Of a stretch of 45,163 bases of DNA, positions 1-9,350 are shown one piece after another. How positions within the stretch are numbered: position 1 is the stretch's first letter; each line of letters begins with the position of its first letter. The notes under the pieces were generated by a model. The model saw only the letters and a program-made list of their open reading frames with translations. It did no database searches and was not told the origin of the DNA. The stretch spans positions 1 through 45,163 of the forward strand of contig FUZS01000022.1 of assembly GCA_900167215.1 (NCBI GenBank), in the 5' to 3' direction. This stretch comes from [Eubacterium] yurii (lineage in GTDB: Bacteria; Bacillota; Clostridia; Peptostreptococcales; Filifactoraceae). A program made the position numbers and the translations under genes.

Positions 1-3000
1 TAGCAAAGATAGAACTTATAGAAAACAAAGACGATCAAAGTTACTTTAACCAAGATAAGGCAGACAAGATTGCAAAAAACATAATAGACAAGCAATCCAC
101 AAAAGTAGATACAATAGCAGGAGCTACACGTTCATCTACAGGATTTATCAATGCAGTGGCAAATGCCCTTGAATTTGCCGGAAGAGTAAAGATAATAAGC
201 CAAGATACAGACGGAAAAAACAAGAATATACTAACAGGCAAGATAACAGGTCAAAACATCACAGTAAAAAATCTGACAGTAAACGAAGATTTGACTATAG
301 ATAAGCAAGTTGGAGATTCCACTGTTACACTGGAAAATGTGACTGTAAAAGCTAATTTAAATATACATGGTGGAGGCTCAAACAGCATAATCCTCAAAAA
401 AGTGACTGTAGAAGGAAATACACTAATACAAAAAGACTCAGGTCAAAAAGTAAGACTGCTGACACAGGATGACAGTCAACTCAAAGGCAAGGTATTGATA
501 AATACACCTGCAATAATAGAAACTGCCGGAAATGACGAAATACAAACAGTAGAAATACCAAGAAGCTACAGCGGACAGGAACAAACTCTGATAAGAGCCA
601 ATATAGGTACATTGGATATAAAGACGCTAAAAGCCGATATAAAAGTTGAAAAACAAAGCAAGATAAAGCATATAGAATTGCCAAAAAATGTAGGACAGTA
701 TAAACAGGGACAAAACAAGTACGAAAAAGAAGAATTTAAGTTAGAAATTGAAGAACCGGGAAATATACAAAGCGGCTCAAACAAGAATGTGGTGGGTACA
801 TTCAAATTTTTGACAAAAGATGAAGTAAAAAAACTTGATAACAAGAGTTATAAAGATGGAGAATACTTCGGAGACGGATTCGGATTTGTAGAAAGAAAGC
901 CTATACCTGTAAAAGTTACAGTATCAGACGGAAAGATAACGGATATATCTCTTGTAGAAGAAGAGCTTACCAAGGTAGATACTGAATGGAAACCGGGTCA
1001 AAAAGCCAAGATAGATGACGGTGAATCTTATGCTTTGAGATTTGACTATGTAAGAGATTTGGTTAAGAAAAATCAAAATCCTAATGCCTTAGCCTATCGT
1101 CTGGGAACATTGAGAGATGTATTCAGACTTGTGCGTAAAGGTGTCGGTGCAACTGATATAGCAGGATATAACGCTAATTTCGACAAGATAGTTGGTAAAC
1201 ATGAATTCGGATATCACAATCAAAAATTGCAAGCAGCAGATGAACATAATATAAATAACAAATTGATGTTATTGATCAGAGCATTTGTGGTAGAAGATTT
1301 GGGATATGACAAGGTAGAATACGATGCAGTGTCAGGAGCGACATTTACAGCTATAGGAACATCACAAGCCATTTCAAATGCACTTAAAAAAGCTGACGAC
1401 AGCATAAACTTCTACGATATGAGAGTAAAAGACGGATACAAAGACAAATTTGTTGAAGGCACAGCTATAGATCTTAGCGATCTTAAAGTAGACTTCTATC
1501 TTAAAGATAAGACTGTAAAGACAGTGCCATACTCGGAGTTTGAAGCAAACGGACTGAAAGTACTTGATAGAGATACAGATAAAGAAATCAAAAACGGTAC
1601 TATATTGACTAAGGAAAACTTTGGAGTTAATGCATTAAGTGTAGTCAATCTCAAAGTTGTCCATGAACAAAGTAAATCTGTCAAATTATTGAAAAAAATG
1701 ACAGTATTAAAGGGCGGAGTATTAGCAAATATTGAAAAATTCCAAGTTAAGCCTAAGAATTCAAGTGAATGGATAGATACTGAAGGATTTGACAATACTG
1801 TTACCAACGGTGAATTAAATGATGCTCAGCACTTGAAATTCCCACATGCCAAGGCTCAAGATTTACTTCATAAGGAATTGGAATTTAGAATTATTGCAAA
1901 GAGAACTGACAATAATGAGCAGGTAATATTCACTACACGTCCTGTAAATAACTCAGATAAGTTCATCTATCCGCAAAAGTCTAATCAAGCCTACAGAATA
2001 TATATAAATGAAGACTCACTTAAAGATGCAAAGGGTACAGCTTTAAAAGTAGATGAGAAAAATTCAAAATATTTCAGAATCTTCTTAAAAGATAATTCAA
2101 ATACACCTAAACTATCTGAGACTTACAAGGAAGTACCAAGCGAAATAACAGTAACTACAGGTACTATCTTAACAGAAGAAAAAATAAAAGAAGCTTTCCC
2201 TAAATTACCACAAGGTTCAAAGATAAACTTTGATGCACAAAAGGCAAAAGAACTTACAGAAAGCGTAGGAGACAATAAGAAACTTGATGTAAGCATAGAC
2301 TTTACAGATTACAGCTCAAAAGAGTACACAGTTACTATAAATGTAAAAGAACAAGGTCATTCAACACTTGCTCAGCAATATAACGAAACAGCTCACACTG
2401 TTACGCTTACAACAGGAGCTATGTTGGAAGTTGACAGAGCTAAAAAAGCACTACCTAATCTACCGTTTAATACGCAGGTGGAAATTACAGAGCAACCTAA
2501 TACTTTAGTTGTTGGAAACAGCTCTGCAAAAGTAAAACTTACGTTTAGCGACAGCAGTACAAAAGATATGACAATTCCAGTTATAGTAAAAGAAGCCGCA
2601 CAAGGTTTAGCAGGAAAATTTGAACAAAAAGAAAACTCTTTGTCAATAGATGTAGTCGTAGAATTGGACGAAAGTATATTAAAAGGATATGGGGCTTTTG
2701 CTGATAAACTTAAAAATGCAACAAAATTAAGTGAATTTAATGAAGATAATATCAAAAGAGAATTAAAGGTAAAAACAGATGACGCCTATAACACCTATGG
2801 AAATATAGAGGTAGAAGTATTAGAAAAGCCAAACAGAAAGGTGATAGGACAAACAACAGGTAAGGTAAAACTTAAATTTAATGACAATACAAGTCTTGAA
2901 TTGGATATACCTGTTAATGTAACGCCTATGCCTGTAGTATTTTTTACATTAAAAACAGGCACAATGAAGAAAACTTATAAAATAGAAGAGAATTTTGATT

Positions 3001-3932
3001 TTAGCGGCTTAAAAGGATTTGTAAGAATATCTACTACAAGAGACATCTCAAATAAATGGACGACTACAGGAGCTCCTATATATGTACCATATAAAGATTT
3101 TGAGTATTTTGGACTCAAGGTAGTAAAAACAGGCACTAATGAAGAAGTAAAACAGGGAAGTCCGGTAAGAGATGCGGTTAAAGACAATAAGATAGACTTG
3201 TCAGTATTTAGAGAACTTGGTGTGATTTCTCAGGATGAGGACCAAAAGAAAGTACCACAAATAGAAGGACTTGAACTGGAAAAACTTGCAGAAAGCTTTA
3301 ATAATTCATCATATGCTACTAATGTCATAGAAGTGGAAACATTAGTAAGACCTGATAAGTACAATAATCTTAAAATCTATAATAAAAAAGGATTTGACTC
3401 ATCACTAAAGCTTGCACTTAAGGATATAGAGAGCAAATATGGTGAAGTAGAGGTAAGAAAAGTAAGTGAGCCTAATTTAACATCTCTTGGAGAAACTACT
3501 GCTAAGATAAGACTGAAATTTAAAGATGACAGTATTTCAGATGAAATAAATGTTAAAGTAAAGGTAAAAGAACTACCGCTTTACCACTTTGCTCCATATT
3601 CAGCAAGAATGAAGAAGAGTTATGGTGAAAATGATGAGTTAGATCTTGATAAACTAATTGCAAATCTGTATGTTCCGGGAGTATCTGACAATGGAGAATA
3701 CTTGGATGATGATACAAAATACGAAGAACTTAAATATGTGGAATATGAAAACTTCAAATATTTCAATCTGAAAATAGTAAAGAAAGGTACTACAACAGAA
3801 GTGCCTAATAAAACTAAGATAAAGGATATAATGACAGCTGATAAAAAGATACAACTTGAAGCTTATTGCGAAAAAATTTATACAACAGAATTTTCTAACA
3901 GGCAGTTTATAAAAGGATTGTCAGTTAAATAA
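1..3932 (+). CDS. FMN-binding multidomain surface protein, 5' end outside window
   Basis: The frame is open from base 3, so the gene starts upstream; 1309 residues are visible. Two FMN-binding-domain flavinylation-type motifs are present: DTIAGATRSST near visible residue 36 and DAVSGATFTA near residue 441. In this family ApbE attaches FMN covalently to the Thr/Ser of such motifs. Between them lies a beta-rich stretch resembling a parallel beta-helix (NVTVKANLNIHGG). The rest is a chain of Ig/Rib-like repeats: a YSEFEANGLKVL-type module recurs at about 1500-1640, 3090-3210 and 3730-3865, and a TTGTxLxxxxxKxAxPxLP-type module at about 2150-2600. The C-terminus shows no LPXTG or hydrophobic anchor. 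Probably an extracytosolic flavoprotein involved in electron transfer or adhesion; the role is inferred. An internal GTG at 156 is not the start, because the first FMN motif precedes it. Confidence 0.85.
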   Translation, partial: AKIELIENKDDQSYFNQDKADKIAKNIIDKQSTKVDTIAGATRSSTGFINAVANALEFAGRVKIISQDTDGKNKNILTGKITGQNITVKNLTVNEDLTIDKQVGDSTVTLENVTVKANLNIHGGGSNSIILKKVTVEGNTLIQKDSGQKVRLLTQDDSQLKGKVLINTPAIIETAGNDEIQTVEIPRSYSGQEQTLIRANIGTLDIKTLKADIKVEKQSKIKHIELPKNVGQYKQGQNKYEKEEFKLEIEEPGNIQSGSNKNVVGTFKFLTKDEVKKLDNKSYKDGEYFGDGFGFVERKPIPVKVTVSDGKITDISLVEEELTKVDTEWKPGQKAKIDDGESYALRFDYVRDLVKKNQNPNALAYRLGTLRDVFRLVRKGVGATDIAGYNANFDKIVGKHEFGYHNQKLQAADEHNINNKLMLLIRAFVVEDLGYDKVEYDAVSGATFTAIGTSQAISNALKKADDSINFYDMRVKDGYKDKFVEGTAIDLSDLKVDFYLKDKTVKTVPYSEFEANGLKVLDRDTDKEIKNGTILTKENFGVNALSVVNLKVVHEQSKSVKLLKKMTVLKGGVLANIEKFQVKPKNSSEWIDTEGFDNTVTNGELNDAQHLKFPHAKAQDLLHKELEFRIIAKRTDNNEQVIFTTRPVNNSDKFIYPQKSNQAYRIYINEDSLKDAKGTALKVDEKNSKYFRIFLKDNSNTPKLSETYKEVPSEITVTTGTILTEEKIKEAFPKLPQGSKINFDAQKAKELTESVGDNKKLDVSIDFTDYSSKEYTVTINVKEQGHSTLAQQYNETAHTVTLTTGAMLEVDRAKKALPNLPFNTQVEITEQPNTLVVGNSSAKVKLTFSDSSTKDMTIPVIVKEAAQGLAGKFEQKENSLSIDVVVELDESILKGYGAFADKLKNATKLSEFNEDNIKRELKVKTDDAYNTYGNIEVEVLEKPNRKVIGQTTGKVKLKFNDNTSLELDIPVNVTPMPVVFFTLKTGTMKKTYKIEENFDFSGLKGFVRISTTRDISNKWTTTGAPIYVPYKDFEYFGLKVVKTGTNEEVKQGSPVRDAVKDNKIDLSVFRELGVISQDEDQKKVPQIEGLELEKLAESFNNSSYATNVIEVETLVRPDKYNNLKIYNKKGFDSSLKLALKDIESKYGEVEVRKVSEPNLTSLGETTAKIRLKFKDDSISDEINVKVKVKELPLYHFAPYSARMKKSYGENDELDLDKLIANLYVPGVSDNGEYLDDDTKYEELKYVEYENFKYFNLKIVKKGTTTEVPNKTKIKDIMTADKKIQLEAYCEKIYTTEFSNRQFIKGLSVK

Positions 3933-4028
3933 ATCAAAAAAAATATCTATCCAAATAATAATAAAGATAATTTTCTGATTATCGGTAAATTTCACCAAAA
4001 TTATAAATGTGTGTAAATGGACTTCCCG

Positions 4029-4056
4029 ATTATTTTATATCTTTATATAAAATAAT
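4029..4056. repeat. AT-only perfect hairpin
   Basis: ATTATTTTATAT at 4029-4040 is exactly repeated in reverse complement at 4045-4056 around a 4-nt loop. No T-tract follows, so it is not an obvious terminator. Its role is unknown. Confidence 0.4.
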
Positions 4057-4091
4057 ACTATATATTATAAAGACTTTTATCAGTTAAGAAA

Positions 4092-4136
4092 AAAACAGCC
4101 ACTGTAGATAAATTCTATGGTGGCTGTTTTTATTGA
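4092..4136. terminator. Intrinsic terminator, possibly bidirectional
   Basis: AAAACAGCCAC (4092-4102) pairs with GTGGCTGTTTT (4120-4130). The loop can extend the stem through two G-U pairs to TAAAT. It has an A-run on the left and a T-run on the right, so it can end the FMN protein transcript and may also stop transcription coming from the opposite side. Confidence 0.8.
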
Positions 4137-4151
4137 TACTACGGATATTTT

Positions 4152-4277
4152 AATACTACTATCTATTTAATCTACGGATAATTTTCATAAATAATTTACA
4201 AAGTAGCATAAGATTTATGACTTTATTATAAATGCACTAAAAAAGATTTATCCATTATTTTATTAGATTTTAGCATA
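4152..4277 (+). mobile_element. MITE-like element A, copy 1
   Basis: This 126-bp AT-rich element begins with AATACTACTATCTATTTAAT and ends with TTATTAGATTTTAGCAT. The ends are imperfect inverted repeats of about 30 bp. Similar copies lie at 10340-10467 and, inverted, at 24824-24949. It carries no gene. It sits just beyond the stop codon of the convergent transporter gene. Confidence 0.6.
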
Positions 4278-4301
4278 AATATAAGTTTTTCATAATAATC
4301 A

Positions 4302-5222
4302 CTACTTATTATCGCTTTTAAATATAAAGAGCATAAATTTTAAAAGAGTATAGATTACCAAGACTACAGCAATTACAGTTTGAGCATTTACAATATGTGC
4401 AAGCCATGGTTTGCCTTCATTGACTGCTTTTGAAAAAGCCATAAACTGCTTTGACGCTATGGCGCTTATTACAAAGGGGAAGGTAAAAGACGCCCAGCTT
4501 GGGAAAAATGGCTTTGTAATAAGAACTATCGTATGTATAAGTGAAAAAACATACAATACAGTAGCAAGAGCCCAAAGAGCCAACAAAAATGTATGAGATT
4601 TCGGCTCTACAGACTGTATATATCCTGCTATCAAAAGGCTTGCCGGTGCAGTAGAAATGCAAATCAAAGGCTTTGCCATAGGAGGGATATCCGTCAGCTT
4701 AATATAGCGTACAGTTACCAGTATCAAAAGCAAGAAAAATGTGATTAAACCGAAGTAGAAAAAGATATTTCCAAGACTCTTTGCTTCAAATACAGGAGCT
4801 GTCAAAGATGCAACTACTATACCTACATAGACTATATACCAACTGGAAAAAACCTGAGCCAATTTTAACTTTATCACAAACTTAAGTGTAAAATATATGA
4901 TTAAAGCAATGTGCATTATTATGCCCAAATACCATATAAATAATGCAGCTTCACCAGCAAAGGGCTTTAAATATCCTGCAAGTAACATCACAGCCATGGA
5001 ATAAGTTCCTGATACTGACGCTCCGACAGGAGTCTTCATTTCTTCTTTAAATCTATCAAAATTGAGAGCACATCTTATATTAAAAAAAACCAAAAGAGTA
5101 GCAGCTATTATTCCGCAAAATAGTCTGGCAGTATTTGAATAGCTTTGTATAAGATTACCCAAGGCTGCAATTCCAAGAATTACACCGCAAATTGGTAGGG
5201 GTATTTTATTTATTTTTTGCAT
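4302..5222 (-). CDS. TDT/SLAC1-family membrane transporter
   Basis: A 306-residue, strongly hydrophobic protein with about ten predicted membrane segments. The N-terminal IPLPICGVILGIAALGN, the segment PVGASVSGTYSMAVMLLAGY and the late SWASFTFPFVISA match the tellurite-resistance/dicarboxylate transporter (TDT) family, whose members move small organic acids, sulfite or anions. Substrate cannot be assigned here. The ATG is preceded by AAGGAG at suitable spacing. It lies 33 bp downstream of the C_GCAxxG_C_C gene on the same strand, so the two probably form an operon. There is no cytosolic regulatory extension. Confidence 0.85.
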   Translation of the reverse strand: MQKINKIPLPICGVILGIAALGNLIQSYSNTARLFCGIIAATLLVFFNIRCALNFDRFKEEMKTPVGASVSGTYSMAVMLLAGYLKPFAGEAALFIWYLGIIMHIALIIYFTLKFVIKLKLAQVFSSWYIVYVGIVVASLTAPVFEAKSLGNIFFYFGLITFFLLLILVTVRYIKLTDIPPMAKPLICISTAPASLLIAGYIQSVEPKSHTFLLALWALATVLYVFSLIHTIVLITKPFFPSWASFTFPFVISAIASKQFMAFSKAVNEGKPWLAHIVNAQTVIAVVLVIYTLLKFMLFIFKSDNK

Positions 5223-5255
5223 ATGCCTGTTCTCCTTATTTTATAAAAAATAAAT

Positions 5256-5804
5256 TTAGGCATTTACAGCCTCTTTAGCAGCCTTACGTGCGTCTGCCCA
5301 ATAAGTGTCAGGTTCTTTTTCATTGTCAATATTTTCAATTCCAAGCTCACGACAGACTATCTCTCCTACCTTCCATGCACATAGACCGGTAAAATAAATA
5401 CATTGAGCTTTATGCTCGCCTTGTCCCATGTCAAATTCACGAGTCAAAACTCGACAACAGGTAGCATTTTTCGTATTATAGTCCTTAAACCAGTCATGCA
5501 GTTCCTTAGTAAAGCTCATTACCTTTACAACTTGAGGGTCTTGAGGTCCACGAGCTACTGTTCTTCCAAAAAACATACCAAGAGACATAATACCGCCGTT
5601 AAGTGCACCGCATATACATCCTGAACGACCTACACCGACAGCCATACCTGAAGTCATCGCTATAACTTCATCAGGCACATCAAGTTCAAAGTTATCTCTG
5701 ACAGCCTCTATTAGCGCCTCACAACAGAAAAAACCTCCCTTGTACTGATTTTCAGCGTCCTTTTGCAACTTTCTCAGACTCACTTGTTTTGCATTTACCT
5801 TCAT
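5256..5804 (-). CDS. C_GCAxxG_C_C family protein, putative redox/metal protein
   Basis: A 182-residue soluble protein rich in conserved cysteines: FFCCEA near residue 25, GRSGCICGALNGG in the middle (the signature around the second cysteine group), then NATCCRV and CIYFTGLC. These are the hallmarks of the C_GCAxxG_C_C (Redox_C_C-like) family. Members are often beside membrane transporters or oxidoreductases, and their biochemical role is not settled. The start is placed at 5804, where GGAAGG lies seven bases upstream; a longer frame to 5921 adds a non-conserved hydrophobic lead with no better ribosome site. First gene of a pair with the TDT transporter. Confidence 0.85.
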   Translation of the reverse strand: MKVNAKQVSLRKLQKDAENQYKGGFFCCEALIEAVRDNFELDVPDEVIAMTSGMAVGVGRSGCICGALNGGIMSLGMFFGRTVARGPQDPQVVKVMSFTKELHDWFKDYNTKNATCCRVLTREFDMGQGEHKAQCIYFTGLCAWKVGEIVCRELGIENIDNEKEPDTYWADARKAAKEAVNA

Positions 5805-6217
5805 TTTTAGACCTTCCGTTCTTAATAAAAACTTCTTTTTTAAAACTATCAATACTATAAAATTAAACTCTATTTGAACTATGACTTTTATAAGTTCTAT
5901 AATTGTAATACTCTTTACCATACTTTTTGTTAATAGGTATTTAGTGTATCATTTTTTATGAAATATTTCCATTCTTCTATTAGATATTAGTATAAAACTA
6001 AAATAATAACTTTAAAATGATTATTATAATAATATATAGTATCAATAAAGTTATAAAATTATCAAATAAAAAATAAAAACTAATGTATCCGAGCGATTAT
6101 ATCAGAATTATATATAAAAATCAAGCATATAATAATTAATGTCTATATTTAAACTTAAGATATGATTTGTCATAAATATTAGCTTAATAAAAAATTTTTT
6201 TACTACAATACTATTAT
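5805..6217. other. Intergenic AT-rich stretch, no gene seen
   Basis: Upstream region of the minus-strand C_GCAxxG_C_C gene. It is extremely AT-rich with stop codons in all frames. No convincing sigma-70 pair, riboswitch fold or RNA gene was recognised. Confidence 0.5.
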
Positions 6218-6449
6218 TAACTCAACTTTCCCACTAAAATTATCGCAATTTTCTTTGAAATTTAAATTTTTATAGATTTTTCAATACCCCACTTGACACA
6301 CAATTTTCTAAATAATATTTATTGAAATTTGCATATTTATCGAAAAATGAAAACACTGAAAATGCTATGTCAAGTATAATATTGAATTTTTAAAATATAT
6401 TCAAATTTTAATGTCTTTAATGTGGTTTTCATGTGGGAAAGTTGAGTTA
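6218..6449. mobile_element. MITE-like element D, intact copy with 17-bp terminal inverted repeats
   Basis: A 17-bp sequence, TAACTCAACTTTCCCAC, at 6218-6234 is perfectly inverted at 6433-6449. The 232 bp between and including the ends are non-coding. The right-hand 128 bp recur at 21622-21749 and a diverged left end recurs near 21472. It looks like a non-autonomous transposon moved by a transposase encoded elsewhere. A target duplication is not clear. Confidence 0.75.
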
Positions 6450-7213
6450 TCATTTAAAAAATATTTAATTTAAATAACTGAAAATGATAGAATTTATTGA
6501 ATATTCTAAAGTTATTGTCATCATAAATTTTAATATTTTATGCTTATCTTTTTTAAAATATTTATAAAAATCATATCTTAGTATTTTATAAAAGTAGCAA
6601 TAAAAAACGTTTCTGCAATATATAAACACTTAAAAATTTATATATAATGCTCTATTAATAATTTTTATTTGCAGTATTGCTATAATCATAAAAACCTTGA
6701 CATATGAACGAAAATGTGATAGTCTTAAGAAGGTTAGAAAACTTTATTTACTTAGAAATATTTATTAGAATTAAAAGATATATAGCAGATTAAGCCTAAA
6801 GTTATACATTATTAAGTACAACACACTTCAAGTCATTACAATTTTTTATAGTTTATAGCAATCCAAATTTGGGGATAAGATTTTCAGATAGAATGTAGCT
6901 CAAAAGGGTTGTTTATAATAAATAATAGAAGTGTTTAAAATTATGCCATGTACTTAGGAACAAAGTGAAATTTCATTTATAACTGATATAATAGCTGTTA
7001 TAAACATTTATTGGGAATTGCAGTTTGTTAAAATGCTATCTACTTTATTTTAAGCTGGTCTTAATAAATAAAATTTACTAGAAACTGAATATGTTGAGAG
7101 ATAGTGCCATAAGTGAGCAGATAAGTATATATCAGTAGTAGAATTGTATGAATTTCAATTATTGTTTTTACCTTGTATGTGGACAACTAATTACTTTTAA
7201 GGAGGAATGAATA
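6450..7213. other. Long non-coding leader region before alcohol dehydrogenase
   Basis: About 760 bp with no open frame of note, unusually long for this compact genome. AAGGAGG directly before 7214 serves the dehydrogenase. A TTGACA-like hexamer lies near 6697 but has no good -10 partner. Short open segments such as the one near 6940 show no recognisable family. It could hold a regulatory RNA or decayed DNA; neither is proven. Confidence 0.4.
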
Positions 7214-8275
7214 ATGAAGGGTTATGCAATGTTGAAAATAGGACAATCAGGTTGGATTGAAAAAGAAAGACCTAAATGCGGTCCAATGGATGCTATTTGT
7301 ACTCCACTTGCTTTGGCTATTTGTACTTCCGACGTACATACTTTGTGGGAAGGTGCTATTGGAGAAAGACACAATATGATACTTGGTCATGAAGGCTGTG
7401 CTGAAGTAGTTGAAGTAGGGGAACTGGTAAAAGATTTTAAACCGGGTGACAGAGTTTTGGTGCCTGCTATCACTCCTGATTGGAACTCTCTTGAAGCTCA
7501 AGCAGGATATTCTATGCACTCAGGCGGAATGCTTTCAGGATGGAAATTCTCTAACTTTAAGGATGGAGTGTTCTCAGAATTTTTCCATGTAAATGACGCA
7601 GACGGAAACCTTGCACTTCTTCCTGACAGTATAAATACAGTTGACGCTTGTATGCTAAGTGATATGGTGCCTACAGGCTTCCATGGTGTTGAGCTTGCAG
7701 ATGTACAATTTGGTGATACAGTGCTTGTAGTAGGTATAGGTCCAGTCGGTCTTATGTCAGTTGCGGGAGCATCTCTTCGTGGAGCAGCAAGAATAATAGC
7801 TGTAGGTACTCGTCCTAATTGCGTTGAAGCTGCTAAAAAATACGGTGCTTCTGAGTTTGTAAACTATAAGAACGGTCCTATACATGAACAAGTTCTTGCC
7901 ATGACAAATGGAAAAGGCGTAGATAAGGTTGTAATAGCCGGTGGAGAAGTAGATACTTTTGCTACATGCGTGAAATGTCTAAAACCCGGCGGAAAAATAG
8001 GTAACGTAAACTATCTTGGAAAAGGCGATTATATAGATATACCTCGTGTTGAATGGGGTGTTGGAATGGGTCATAAGCAAATTAACGGCGGTTTGATGCC
8101 TGGCGGAAGACTTCGTATGGAAAAACTCGGAGCCTTGGTTGCTGCAGGTAAATTGGACGTGTCTCCTCTAAGCTCACATATTTTTGAAGGTTGGGAAAAT
8201 ATAGAAAAGGCTCTGTTCCTAATGAAGGAAAAACCTGCTGATTTGATAAAACCGGTTATCAAGATTAAAGATTAA
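7214..8275 (+). CDS. adh: NADP-dependent secondary alcohol dehydrogenase, zinc type
   Basis: A 353-residue medium-chain dehydrogenase that closely follows the Clostridium beijerinckii/Thermoanaerobacter brockii enzymes, which interconvert ketones such as acetone and secondary alcohols with NADP(H). The catalytic zinc ligands are in their usual places: Cys37 (AICTSD), His59-Glu60 (LGHEG) and Asp150 (LSDM). The Rossmann motif GIGPVG is followed by VGTRP, which matches the NADP-specifying GSRP loop. AAGGAGG lies eight bases before the ATG. The TAA stop overlaps the ATG of the COG0523 GTPase by one base, so the two are translationally coupled. Confidence 0.93.
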   Translation: MKGYAMLKIGQSGWIEKERPKCGPMDAICTPLALAICTSDVHTLWEGAIGERHNMILGHEGCAEVVEVGELVKDFKPGDRVLVPAITPDWNSLEAQAGYSMHSGGMLSGWKFSNFKDGVFSEFFHVNDADGNLALLPDSINTVDACMLSDMVPTGFHGVELADVQFGDTVLVVGIGPVGLMSVAGASLRGAARIIAVGTRPNCVEAAKKYGASEFVNYKNGPIHEQVLAMTNGKGVDKVVIAGGEVDTFATCVKCLKPGGKIGNVNYLGKGDYIDIPRVEWGVGMGHKQINGGLMPGGRLRMEKLGALVAAGKLDVSPLSSHIFEGWENIEKALFLMKEKPADLIKPVIKIKD

Positions 8276-9201
8276 TGAAGGTTCTTGTAATTTCCGGATT
8301 TTTGGGTGCAGGCAAGACCACGTTCATAAAAAATTTGAGTATGAAAACAGGTAAGCAGTTTACCATACTTGAAAATGAATATGGAGCGGTGGGTATAGAT
8401 GCAGATTTGCTCAAAGATGCCGGTATGAAAAATATATGGGAAATGTCAAGTGGTTGTATATGCTGCTCAAAAAAAGGAGACTTTGCAGCCTCAATACTTA
8501 CCATTGCCAATACCTTAGACCCCGAATTTTTGATAATAGAGCCCAGCGGGGTGGGCAAGCTGTCAAAAGTCTTATCGCATATCAAAAAGGTAGAGTACGA
8601 GAGGATAAGTATACTGTCTCCACTTACTATAGTGGATGGCGAGAGCATAGACAAATATAGGCGTGAATTTGGAGAAATATATGACGATCAGATATTATCT
8701 GCCGGACAGGTAATCATATCCAAGTTGGAAAACTCAGCTTCTGATGTGGTGCAAAGAGCGGTAGATAGTATAAAAGATATAAATCCTGATGTGGATATAG
8801 TATCAAATCACTATCTGACTATGGGAGATGAGTGGTGGGATGATATACTGTTGAAGTTGCATGACGGTACTAAAATCACTGAGCCTAAAGATGAGGAAGA
8901 TGAAAGTGGCTTTGACTCCTTAGCTTTGGAGGATGTGAGCATATCCAATCCAAGCAGATTTGTACTGCTTTTGGAAGATATAATCAGAGGTTTCTACGGT
9001 AATATCATTCGTGCCAAGGGCTCACTTGTAGTAGGGAATGTCGGTCTTAAATTTGACTTGGCTGATACAAAGTATTCCGTACTTACAGATGATACTGTAA
9101 GCAGTTCAAATATCGTATTTATCGGTAAGGATATAGATAAGGACAGGATGAAAAAGATATTTATCAAAAAGAAAAGATATAAGATAGTAAAAAACACTTG
9201 A
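8275..9201 (+). CDS. COG0523/CobW-family G3E GTPase, putative metallochaperone
   Basis: A 308-residue P-loop GTPase. Walker A is GFLGAGKTT at residues 8-16, ENEYG follows, and the metal-binding CxCC motif lies in SSGCICCSKKGD. IIEPSGVG is the Walker B/switch region. The C-terminal part matches the CobW C-terminal domain in outline. Proteins of this family (CobW, YeiR, ZNG1 type) deliver zinc or cobalt using GTP. It has no cobaltochelatase neighbours here. Its one-base overlap with a zinc-dependent dehydrogenase suggests it loads metal into that enzyme; this is inference. No His-rich tail is present. Confidence 0.88.
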   Translation: MKVLVISGFLGAGKTTFIKNLSMKTGKQFTILENEYGAVGIDADLLKDAGMKNIWEMSSGCICCSKKGDFAASILTIANTLDPEFLIIEPSGVGKLSKVLSHIKKVEYERISILSPLTIVDGESIDKYRREFGEIYDDQILSAGQVIISKLENSASDVVQRAVDSIKDINPDVDIVSNHYLTMGDEWWDDILLKLHDGTKITEPKDEEDESGFDSLALEDVSISNPSRFVLLLEDIIRGFYGNIIRAKGSLVVGNVGLKFDLADTKYSVLTDDTVSSSNIVFIGKDIDKDRMKKIFIKKKRYKIVKNT

Positions 9202-9220
9202 TGCCTTAAAATTTGTAAAA

Positions 9221-9303
9221 ATGACATATCTATCTATGATTGCGCAACTTGCAATATTATCTGATGATAATTTATTGCATTGCTTTTTAAAGATAGATGT
9301 CAT
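9221..9303. repeat. Imperfect long dyad downstream of the GTPase gene
   Basis: ATGACATATCTATCT (9221-9235) is mirrored by AGATAGATGTCAT (9291-9303), with a second inner pairing GCAATATTATC / GATAATTTATTGC. It could fold as an RNA hairpin or represent a small element. Function unknown. Confidence 0.45.
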
Positions 9304-9306
9304 AAT

Positions 9307-9350
9307 AAAATCCATATATTTGCCAATTATAGGTAAATATATGGATTTTT
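9307..9350. terminator. Intrinsic terminator
   Basis: AAAATCCATATATTT at 9307-9321 pairs perfectly with AAATATATGGATTTT at 9335-9349 around a 13-nt loop. It ends in a T-run and probably terminates the dehydrogenase-GTPase operon. Confidence 0.75.

Noticed and set aside
156-158. GTG at 156 as the start of the FMN-binding protein
   Set aside because: The frame is open to the window edge and the first FMN motif (DTIAGATRSS) lies upstream of this codon.
5805-5921. N-terminal 39-residue extension of the C_GCAxxG_C_C protein
   Set aside because: It is hydrophobic, AT-biased and lacks a ribosome site, while GGAAGG precedes the ATG at 5804.
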